The notes under the pieces are model-generated. The model worked only from the letters and a program-made list of their open reading frames with translations, made no database searches and was not told where the DNA came from. This document shows positions 44,701 through 51,890 of a DNA stretch of 64,000 nt, in pieces. The translations under genes and the position numbers were made by a program. Each line of letters starts with the position of its first letter. The stretch's first letter is position 1. The stretch covers positions 602,995 to 666,994 of the forward strand of contig NZ_FNLC01000002.1 of assembly GCF_900104065.1 (NCBI RefSeq), given 5' to 3'. The stretch comes from Natronobacterium texcoconense. GTDB taxonomy: Archaea > Halobacteriota > Halobacteria > Halobacteriales > Natrialbaceae.

Positions 44701-46993
44701 GGACGTGGAACTGCAGATACTCACTGAAGCGGGCCTTTTCGTCATCTGGGACCCCGAACATCGTCGTCTGGAGGGCGTCGGGAAGTACGTCCTGTTCGTC
44801 GAGCACGTCGAAGGTCCGATTTCCGATATTCGAGAGACTAATTCTATCACTACCGGTGAGAGCGTTGTACAGCGCACGTCGGAACTTAACTCGCTGGTAG
44901 AGGTTATTGACGTGGGCTGCCTGCAAGGCAGTGTCCTGCCGGTTGTCGCTGAAGGCGATCGTCTTCTGTTGGTCATCGGGGAGCTCCTGCATCGTCGATC
45001 CGATCAGGACGTCTGTCGCTGTCGACCGTCCGACCGTACCGAACTTGAACAGCTTCGAGAGCTCCATTGCCCGTCCCAATCGGGTGTGGCTCACCCCGCA
45101 GTTGCCACAGAAGAGGAACTCCGCTTGGCTCCACATTACCTCGAGGCCTTGACTCGCAAAGCAGCCACACGCCAGTTGGCCGCTCTCCCGGTGGCCGTCA
45201 GTCAGTCGGTTGTGTTCGGGACAGTACGTGGCCGGTTCTGGGACAGCATCTTCCCAAGTATCTCGGAGCTGGCCTTGGTCGTTGAACCAGTCGGCAGGTA
45301 GTGAGACTTCCTCGCGGTCCCAGTTGCCCCGCATAATGTAACCAGCAGTTTCACCATCGTCGACGCTGAGGTCGTCGACTTCTCGTTGTGTGAGATGACC
45401 TTCTTTGGACCGTGTTACCGTATAGTATTCCTGACCACAGGCCCGACAGAACGTCAGCGGGAACGCCTTGCGGCTACGGTCATACTCGTCGGCACAGTGT
45501 CGGCACTCGATGTCACCCGCGTCGCTGAGGTGTGGATTATCTTCATCGAATGCTTCTGGTGTGAGACAGGCAACGAGCCCAGAACCCTGTGAGAAGAACG
45601 AGTGTAATTTTGGAACGAAGATTGGCTGTTGTTCGCCTTGAACTTCCGTCGTCGCGACGGTACCGGCCAGCAGCGCTGCTTGAAGTTCCCGTTGTGCTTC
45701 GGCAGCGCTTACATCGGGGCGGTACTCATCCTGATAGTGTTCGACGAGAGTCAGTTCTTCGGCGGTATCGAGGTCGCCAGAGGGTTGGATCTGCTGGCTT
45801 TCGGCGCTCAGTTGCTCATCAAGGAATGAAACCGTGGGGTGGCTGAGAAGTACCTCGCCCAGTGCAGCCGCTGATTCCGTCTCCTCCCTGTGGAGAGAGC
45901 GGGCAGTGAGTCGCTCCGCGAGTTTCGTCGCTTCGTCGGCCGTACCGTCGAACCGGCGGATATCGTCTTCGGTGACTTCGACGGTATCAGGGAGGGATTC
46001 GCCACCGGTGAAGTGAATCGGGTAGTAAGTCTCTTCGATGACTCTTTCTGGTGGGACTTCAGAACCGAAGATTCGACCGGAGAACTCGGCAATCTCTTCT
46101 TCAGCTTCTCGGCCTTCCTCGTTTTGGACCGTAGCGGATGTCCCGATGCAGGTAAGCGAGTCGCCAGCATCCGTGTGTTCTCGGAGCCGGCGGATCAATG
46201 CGGCGACGTCGGCACCCTGATGGCCGGTGTAGGTGTGAATCTCGTCTAGAACGAGATACTCGAGTGCGCCAGCATGCTCTGGCGGGAAGAGGTCTTTGTC
46301 CTCGTGACGGGTGAGGATATAGTCAAGCATGACGTAGTTCGTCATCAGGATGTCCGGCGGGTCATCCTGCATCTCTTCGCGGGAGATCACTTCGCAGTCG
46401 TAAGGCTCCTTTCGGCCGAATTGCTGGAGGAATTCTGCCTCACTATCGGGGTTCGAGGGCGTGTCGCCCGTATAGAGGCCGAGTCGAAGTCCTGATTCGT
46501 CCAGACGCTCAGCAAACTCCTCGTACTGGGAGTTCGCCAGCGCGTTCATCGGGTAGACGATCACTGCCTTGACGCCCTCTTCGCCGCGGGCTTTGGCGTC
46601 GAGGCAATGGGAAACGATCGGAATCCCGAAGGCGAAGCTCTTCCCGGAGCCTGTCCCCGTCGAGACGATCGTGTTGCCCTCTTCGATTGCGTCGATCGCT
46701 TGGGACTGGTGTTTGTACGGCTCGATCGGATTGCCGTCATCGTCGTCGAAGACACTGAGAACGCCAGGGTGGAGACGTTCGTCTTCGACGAATTCGGTAA
46801 GAGGACGTCCGTACTCGAAACGCTGATTCAGTTCGACGAAGGGTTCCTTCCAAAGGACTTTGCCGTCCTGAATACGCGAATCTATCCAGGACTCGATGGT
46901 CTCATCTTCGACGTTTTGGAACGTTTCGACGTAGTTTCGGTATGAATCCTGAACCGTGTCCAATGAATCGAAGGGGTTAAGGGATGAGGACAT
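41702..46993 (-). CDS. Giant helicase-DUF1998-nuclease-like fusion protein (MrfA/DrmAB type)
   Basis: 1763 residues. An SF2 helicase with Walker A STGTGSGKSFAFG (about 109), DEIH in LVLDEIHTYTGHQG (about 247), SAT in CIGTSATVQ, and QRSGRAGRQ (about 1067). Between and after these are at least five Cys-rich zinc modules (CRHC...CRAC, CGNCG, CPKC, CPAC...CPTCG, CTEC). A DUF1998/MZB region near 1570-1625 ends in ERACYECLMSF. The last 95 residues match a Vsr/DUF559-like nuclease fold (VQADFYYDDD, VVVFVDGPDHDKEH, QRLLRLGYRYFSI), although the usual Glu before V-D-G is Phe. It would unwind and possibly cut foreign DNA. It starts 9 bases after the TBP-like gene. Confidence 0.8.
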   Translation of the reverse strand: MSSSLNPFDSLDTVQDSYRNYVETFQNVEDETIESWIDSRIQDGKVLWKEPFVELNQRFEYGRPLTEFVEDERLHPGVLSVFDDDDGNPIEPYKHQSQAIDAIEEGNTIVSTGTGSGKSFAFGIPIVSHCLDAKARGEEGVKAVIVYPMNALANSQYEEFAERLDESGLRLGLYTGDTPSNPDSEAEFLQQFGRKEPYDCEVISREEMQDDPPDILMTNYVMLDYILTRHEDKDLFPPEHAGALEYLVLDEIHTYTGHQGADVAALIRRLREHTDAGDSLTCIGTSATVQNEEGREAEEEIAEFSGRIFGSEVPPERVIEETYYPIHFTGGESLPDTVEVTEDDIRRFDGTADEATKLAERLTARSLHREETESAAALGEVLLSHPTVSFLDEQLSAESQQIQPSGDLDTAEELTLVEHYQDEYRPDVSAAEAQRELQAALLAGTVATTEVQGEQQPIFVPKLHSFFSQGSGLVACLTPEAFDEDNPHLSDAGDIECRHCADEYDRSRKAFPLTFCRACGQEYYTVTRSKEGHLTQREVDDLSVDDGETAGYIMRGNWDREEVSLPADWFNDQGQLRDTWEDAVPEPATYCPEHNRLTDGHRESGQLACGCFASQGLEVMWSQAEFLFCGNCGVSHTRLGRAMELSKLFKFGTVGRSTATDVLIGSTMQELPDDQQKTIAFSDNRQDTALQAAHVNNLYQRVKFRRALYNALTGSDRISLSNIGNRTFDVLDEQDVLPDALQTTMFGVPDDEKARFSEYLQFHVLLELQKSQQRGQQSLEDVGLLDVEYENLDQLAELDEQWEDIPELADADPAVRHEYCKGYLDLFRRTGAINHEIFTNFGDFRRNTINTLDDEAMFHKQQYFRFPEGFSDTANTSNTQQIHRFTNRRSRHVKWTTRAFDVDVDRAIEIVEAVRDLLKDPDKLPLLVEDNVYRGRQAYMLNPSFVRLVAHDASDVSVCPKCKTVVTRKNLKMCLNSSCGNVTPEDTDLQDSYFHDLYTKSFDRAVDIFAAEHSGQIEGDIRKELETRFREGDDLNTIVCTPTMELGIDIGDLSNVFMRNVPPNPSNYAQRSGRAGRQDQPSLVTTFCGSGFGRASHDQYFYQRPQRIIAGEISPPTFLLNNRDLIEAHINALVLEVIDFKFYGKIKQILDIESNGDYEIIESYRKDLREAVRSHRGEIIAAVKSSFAREREREDYQEWFTDEFIESQVDGFVDALDDAFEAWRIEYTRLTRELRRLNKKLEAQSGEYLERRERDAIERRLEDMRDGGRRFYSYQYLRSQGFLPNYGFPRSSCTLGFTTMEDDIQRDETRAIREFAPGNSVYYRGERHGIKYARPKTRDSEPVTRHKIVCPACETILMGDDAQEAAGCPTCGESFSGIHTNPSTMALPDMRAQPEENITSDDEERRREGYEISRYYEQRQPHIYELDGDGVSAQVTYEPNARIVTVNSGIRGRDDDELQGFALCTECKRWLTSHHQIEEHVDGKCYANADMEAIREGIELYTDGNHDTVTLTTPLPGDIDNDQAESFFRTLKETLYQGVLVEFDLDEEELATFIKPAPESERAMTIVMHETSEGGAGALHELTNPEKDRFARSIRESLDVLHANDPDGCERACYECLMSFYNQREHPLFDRELVMPWLYGASDMTLVPLTDGGDEDRFGALQQACESELERKVLAAIRDEGYPLPDRAQETIYDGDEPVVQADFYYDDDSRPQPVVVFVDGPDHDKEHVAQQDEEKRQRLLRLGYRYFSIESPTEVAEKLRTI

Positions 46994-47002
46994 TTGACTG
47001 TA

Positions 47003-47548
47003 TTAATTCGATATGTCTCTGCTAATACTCTCTACTTCTGAGAGAATTTCCTCAATATCAGGGAATAAGTCTGTCGTCTTAATTCCCTGTATCATCACCG
47101 TACCGCTGTTGAATATCGTGCATGTGCATTCCACGTCTTCAACCCTCAATATAATGGCAGGAAATTGTTCCGGTTCGTACTCTACGTTATGTCCCTGTTC
47201 CTGGAGGAATTCAAAGAGATCTTCCAGCGAGGAATATAAGTCAATGTTTGCTCTCGCAGCAATGTTAATCGTAGAAGGAGATTCTACAACTATAGAACTT
47301 ATCCCACTCTGGGAGAGTCGTTCTCTTAATCTATTGAGTATTTCATCCGCCTCTTCCGTTGATTTGCATCCGAAGAGTTGTATCATTCGCTCTTTATTGT
47401 CACCGATGATGTTCAGCTTGATATTTGAATTCGGGACAGAATATGATAGACCGCTTGTGTTTGGTGAAAACATTTCGAGCTGTCTCAAACTCAGTGTGTC
47501 CACTCTGATGGTGGCCTGATGCACCATAGACTGGACCACGATGTTCAT
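47003..47548 (-). CDS. TATA-binding-protein-fold protein within the defence operon
   Basis: 181 residues, the length of an archaeal TBP. The second half matches TBP repeat 2: NIAARANIDLYSSLEDL, then NVEYEPEQFPAIILRVED (about 121-138) and CTIFNSGTVMIQGIK (143-157). VEYEPEQFP is identical, from memory, to the haloarchaeal TBP motif. The two phenylalanines that TBP uses to kink DNA (FP and IF positions, F129 and F146) are kept. Repeat 1 is worn (NIKLNIIGDNKERMIQLFGCKS then ADEILNRLRERL), without the E-P-E-Q-F-P. Its ATG overlaps the methylase TGA (ATGA) and the giant helicase starts 9 bases after it. A role in self-recognition or operon control is inferred. Confidence 0.75.
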   Translation of the reverse strand: MNIVVQSMVHQATIRVDTLSLRQLEMFSPNTSGLSYSVPNSNIKLNIIGDNKERMIQLFGCKSTEEADEILNRLRERLSQSGISSIVVESPSTINIAARANIDLYSSLEDLFEFLQEQGHNVEYEPEQFPAIILRVEDVECTCTIFNSGTVMIQGIKTTDLFPDIEEILSEVESISRDISN

Positions 47549-50500
47549 ACCATACTCATACGATCAAATTTGTCCAGAGCTTTCTCCATCGAGTGGTACC
47601 GCCCCAACTCGTTGATCTCTCTTTCCTTGAGGATATCAAACTCTTCCATAATGAAGGAGAATTCGTTCTTGCTTATCCCATAAATCTTTGCGACTATTGC
47701 CTCTATGGTGGCTCTATTCTCAAATCTCTCATCTTCATTCCACTCATATACCGAATCACTGAAGTCAAATTCCTCTCCGAAGGCATTGAGGGAGTGTGAT
47801 GTCCAAATCAGAGGCACCACATTTTCTACAAGTAATTGATATGCCGATTTTGACTTGCCATCTATTTTGATAGTCGACTTTTTCAATACTTCCGGCGTGG
47901 GCATTGGTAATTGCTTTACAACGTACTTCGTTACATTTGCACCACTCAATGACGAGCGCAATGCAAAGTCAAATACGAAACTAGTAAATATCGACGTGAA
48001 TACGGCTGCATGCTCGTGAGTTGGGTCATCGGGATCAAAGGTCAAAACCGGTACGCTATGTCCATGCGGTTCTTGCGGAGTTATCGTTCCAATCGTTGTC
48101 CGGAAGTCGGTGTGTGATCTAGCTACGTTACGGAACGCAAATACCCATCCCTGATCATGGTCTAGGTAGCTAGTTTCCTCTTTGAAGTCTTTCTCTTGAA
48201 CCCAATATCGAGGTAATACTTCCTTTTTTGGGTCTTTCTTTTCGGTTCCAGACAGCTTGTACGTCTCAGCTTTCCGACCGTACTTAGTTTCCTCACTTAC
48301 GTTTTCAAATGTTCCAAACCGGTGGTCCAGCTGACTAATAAACTTCCCTTCATATAATGGTCTGTATATTGTCTCGTCACCCACAAACCGGTTCCGGTCG
48401 TCTAACTCAAGTCCTTGTTCGCGAAGAGACACTATTGTATTGTCTGCAAACAAATCATCATCATTCGACATATGGAACATCGTGTGGTATTCTATATCCC
48501 AGGTGTTCCGGCCACTGTCTTCGTCTATTAGAATTGGGTGGGATCGATAAATCTGCATAGCGATATCCCGCGTTCTTTCATCTTTGAAGGTTGGACACGT
48601 CAATGTATTTGGATTGACTGTTTTGAAGTCCTCTGACGTTAGTCGGAAGTGTCCTTTGCCTGAACGGAGCTCTTCAACAGTTTGATTATGGAAGGAGAAG
48701 TCACCGACTGCTTCCAATTGAACTCCACAAATTGTGAGTAGACAGAATCGTTCGTTCTTTTCCACATCCTCGAAGAAACCGTCTGTGTTTTCAAAGTCAT
48801 AGAGCCTATCAATGCGCCCTTTGGAAGCATATTCTCCAAACAGGTGACGTGTATGGTAGTCCGTCGCGATCCCAGTTTTGACAAGCAGTCCACTTCGTCC
48901 TTTGGTGCTAGAGAGGTAATCCGCACCTAGTTCAGTAAAGATGGGGTAGGTGTTCAGATCGCCGACTGCTGAGAGATTGAATCTCCCCGAGTTCCTGAGG
49001 AAGGAGGTCATATTATCCGCTCGCTCCGTTGCATCTTGCCATGCTTTGTATAGCTCCGGCTCCGACTCAGATAGCTCCTTAATCAGCTTGTTTCGTTTTG
49101 TCGTCGACTCCTCGGTGGCAATTTCATTATTCCTTCCCAAGAACCACTCCCGCTGTGATATCTTCGGTTTTTCCCAAGGTGGATTGCCGATAATACAGTC
49201 AAAACCACGATCCCCTGTCAAGAAAACAGACGGGAACTCTAGTTCCCAATGGAAGAATTTCTCCTGGGCGGCAATTTCACTAGAGTACTCTCTGAGGGCA
49301 CTAAGTTCATCACTGTCCGGATTCCGTTGTAGCTTTTCTAGCGAAGAGGGGGTTGGATATTCTGGAATAGACCCGTCCATAGGCCAATAGAACGCTGCTG
49401 CCCAGGTATCATATAACAATTTCTTATTTTGGAACCAATCAGTTTCCCGAATCTCATTGAATTGTTCTTGTTTCTGTTCCACCCCTGCAGCGGTGGATTC
49501 TGCCATCTTATCTAGCTCTTCTGCCAAGTCAATGATCGAATCTCCCGCTGCCGAAAACCCACTTAAGGAACGATCATTCTCCCCCCTATTTCTATCCTTA
49601 TTCTCATTTCGCACTCGCTTACGAACCTCGTTCCCGTCATGCCAGTCGCGTCCACCTGAGGTATCATAAGCATCGACAGGGAAATCTCCTTCAAACATCT
49701 CTTCATTCACTCCTATCAATGCATTGCCACACCGGATATGATGATCGAGAAAGTTGAGAGGCTTATCTCTTACAGCAGAGTTGATCCAGAGGCTGACTTT
49801 GGCCAGTTCGACGGCCATCGGATTGAGATCGACCCCATAAATACAGTGCTGAAGAACATCCCTGCGTGCCTCTCGTATCTCCTCTGACGGTGGATATTCA
49901 TCGCCGGTGCGAATCGTAGCGAGCCGGTCTGCTAGCGCATTGTTAGCTGCTACTAAAAACGCGGCGCTACCACATGCCGGATCACACACATCGAGGTTTA
50001 GAAGTGCGTGCTCTTTCTCTTCGGGAGAGGTTGCTTCTTTTAGGCGTTCATCTAGGACCGGTAGCAATGTTCCCTCAATAAGCTCGTTTACTAGCCCCGG
50101 ATCGGTATAGTAACTCCCTGTTTCTTTCCTCTCCGTGCTAACAGAGGAAAGATAAAATTCTCCTTGCTGAACCTGTTTGCCATCCTCGTTCGTGAAGGGC
50201 GCTTCCGCCACTTCTGGCTGGAATTCGAGTAGACTCTCGTATACCGATCCAATCTCCTCGACTCCTAGGTCTGCATATGAAATCCGCTGGGGGACACCCT
50301 CTCTATGGACGATTGTCAGTAGCTCGACCGCTTCCAATAGCGCGTCATTAGTGCAAACTTGTTCGTCCAGAAATGAGAATTCTTCATCGTCGAATAGCAC
50401 TCCGTTGTAACACGGAACATTCAGCTCTTTGTTACCTTTCTCAACCAGGTCGAAGGTTGCTTCCAACCCTCGCCATAAGTCCGTGTTGTGGTCCGTGCTT

Positions 50501-51555
50501 TTCCGCCGAGTTGTGGCACGCTCTCGGAGACGAGAGATGGAGTATTCCTCCGAATAGAGCGTGTCCCGTCCAGCAAGCATGCCACGCTGTTCGGCATATA
50601 GCAAGAAGAGTAGTCGGTATACGACGAAGAGCAGATCTTCATAATATTTCTCCTGGGCCTGGGTGCTATCCAGTTTCCCGCGAAGATCGTCACTGGACTC
50701 GATAAATCCATTGCCGAGAACTTCGATGGCGTCTATAACGTTCTGCTGCAGGTCCTGGCCAATTTTGACCCCACTTGCGATAGCGACTTGGTATAGCTGT
50801 TCCAGCAAAATTCCTTCCTGTTCACCACCTCTCCTAGACTCAAAGCGAGAGACATGGCAGAGGCGATAGAGTGCTCTAAAGTCACCATAGTTCCGATTGG
50901 TGAAGATATTTTCGAGGTCAAATTCGATGTACCCTCGGGTGTATGTGTGGTAATACGTCCGGAGGAGCCGAAGTTTCAAGCCATCGGTGACCAATCCCCA
51001 CTCCGTATCTGCGGCATTCAAATACCGCTGCAGCTCATCATGCGGACTTCGTCCGCTTGCACGAGTCCCATCGTGGTTCCCACTGTCTAGAGGCTCGTCT
51101 TTGTCGGGACGAACGAGATGCGTTACTGGGGGGTGGTTATCATCCCGGGTGCGACCTAGTTGCGAAGATGGACTCCAACCTAGGTGAGATAGATTCGCTT
51201 CAATTCCATCCGCACTCAGGTTCTGTTGCTGATAAACCGGGTCGAACCCGAGGGTCTCTAATAGAGGGAGAATCCACTCTTTGCGGGCCTCAGTCGTATC
51301 GAGCGAATAGACCTCATTGCTGCCTGAAATCGAATCCCATTGCTCCTTGAGGTTTTCCCAAGCCTGGCTAATCTCTGTTTCCAGTTCCGTAGCTGATGAC
51401 GGGCCTTCACCATCGTATGAGAATGTATTCGGCTGGACGGCATCTTCGCTTGTCCGTTCTTTGCGAAGCTTCCGAATTAGCTGATCGGTAAGGATACCTC
51501 CACTTGTTTCGATAAAGCTCGTTTCGTCCCTGATCCGCTGTAGTTGCTGGCTCAT
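47545..51555 (-). CDS. drmMI: Large Eco57I/PglX-type adenine methyltransferase with restriction-like N-terminus (DrmMI-like)
   Basis: 1336 residues. Residues 1-40 hold a motif shared with the neighbouring 112-aa protein (DETSFIETSGGILTDQLIRK). Residues 100-250 resemble the N-terminal region of type IIG enzymes (RSPHDELQRYLNAADTEWGL, TDGLKLRLLRTYYHT). The methylase core has YYTDPGLVNELIEGTLLP, SAM motif DPACGSAAFLVAAN (about 525) and catalytic NPPWEKPKIS (about 788). The C-terminal 350 residues are the likely target-recognition domain. It would mark host adenines; DISARM class 1 has such an enzyme. Codon use here is strikingly AT-rich. It overlaps both neighbours by 4 bases. PglX of BREX is an alternative family, but no PglZ is present. 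Confidence 0.8.
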   Translation of the reverse strand: MSQQLQRIRDETSFIETSGGILTDQLIRKLRKERTSEDAVQPNTFSYDGEGPSSATELETEISQAWENLKEQWDSISGSNEVYSLDTTEARKEWILPLLETLGFDPVYQQQNLSADGIEANLSHLGWSPSSQLGRTRDDNHPPVTHLVRPDKDEPLDSGNHDGTRASGRSPHDELQRYLNAADTEWGLVTDGLKLRLLRTYYHTYTRGYIEFDLENIFTNRNYGDFRALYRLCHVSRFESRRGGEQEGILLEQLYQVAIASGVKIGQDLQQNVIDAIEVLGNGFIESSDDLRGKLDSTQAQEKYYEDLLFVVYRLLFLLYAEQRGMLAGRDTLYSEEYSISRLRERATTRRKSTDHNTDLWRGLEATFDLVEKGNKELNVPCYNGVLFDDEEFSFLDEQVCTNDALLEAVELLTIVHREGVPQRISYADLGVEEIGSVYESLLEFQPEVAEAPFTNEDGKQVQQGEFYLSSVSTERKETGSYYTDPGLVNELIEGTLLPVLDERLKEATSPEEKEHALLNLDVCDPACGSAAFLVAANNALADRLATIRTGDEYPPSEEIREARRDVLQHCIYGVDLNPMAVELAKVSLWINSAVRDKPLNFLDHHIRCGNALIGVNEEMFEGDFPVDAYDTSGGRDWHDGNEVRKRVRNENKDRNRGENDRSLSGFSAAGDSIIDLAEELDKMAESTAAGVEQKQEQFNEIRETDWFQNKKLLYDTWAAAFYWPMDGSIPEYPTPSSLEKLQRNPDSDELSALREYSSEIAAQEKFFHWELEFPSVFLTGDRGFDCIIGNPPWEKPKISQREWFLGRNNEIATEESTTKRNKLIKELSESEPELYKAWQDATERADNMTSFLRNSGRFNLSAVGDLNTYPIFTELGADYLSSTKGRSGLLVKTGIATDYHTRHLFGEYASKGRIDRLYDFENTDGFFEDVEKNERFCLLTICGVQLEAVGDFSFHNQTVEELRSGKGHFRLTSEDFKTVNPNTLTCPTFKDERTRDIAMQIYRSHPILIDEDSGRNTWDIEYHTMFHMSNDDDLFADNTIVSLREQGLELDDRNRFVGDETIYRPLYEGKFISQLDHRFGTFENVSEETKYGRKAETYKLSGTEKKDPKKEVLPRYWVQEKDFKEETSYLDHDQGWVFAFRNVARSHTDFRTTIGTITPQEPHGHSVPVLTFDPDDPTHEHAAVFTSIFTSFVFDFALRSSLSGANVTKYVVKQLPMPTPEVLKKSTIKIDGKSKSAYQLLVENVVPLIWTSHSLNAFGEEFDFSDSVYEWNEDERFENRATIEAIVAKIYGISKNEFSFIMEEFDILKEREINELGRYHSMEKALDKFDRMSMV

Positions 51556-51890
51556 TTCTGAATCACCTCGGTCGCTGTCGTGATGTCGTCTTCCATTGTT
51601 TCGAATCGTCCCTTAATCTCATCGAGCGTTCGATAGTGGCTGTACTTCTCGAGTTCCTCATCCCGGATCTGTTCGAAAGAGTCAAACAGCCGCTCGAAGT
51701 CATCGGCGTCGATGCCGTCGACATGCGCCATGAGGGCCTCCAGTTCGGAGGTACTCAGTTTAACGGCGTCTTCGCTGCAGCCTTCCTCTCTGAGCTTATA
51801 GATGAGCTGCTCGGTCAGCAGGCCGACGCTGGTTTCGATGAAACTCGTCTCTCTCTGTTGAGGCCGTCCCGCAGTGGATTCCGTACTCAT
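51552..51890 (-). CDS. Small helical protein sharing its N-terminal motif with the adjacent methylase
   Basis: 112 residues, all helical, acidic. Residues 13-42 (QRETSFIETSVGLLTEQLIY and KLREEGCSEDAV) repeat the N-terminus of the next gene's product (DETSFIETSGGILTDQLIRK and KLRKERTSEDAV) at about 60% identity. After this, LSTSELEALMAHVDG...FERLFDSFEQIRDEELEKY continues as coiled helices. Four-base overlaps with the SNF2 gene upstream and the methylase gene downstream imply tight co-translation. No known function; a docking or adaptor role for a common partner is inferred. Confidence 0.75.
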   Translation of the reverse strand: MSTESTAGRPQQRETSFIETSVGLLTEQLIYKLREEGCSEDAVKLSTSELEALMAHVDGIDADDFERLFDSFEQIRDEELEKYSHYRTLDEIKGRFETMEDDITTATEVIQK

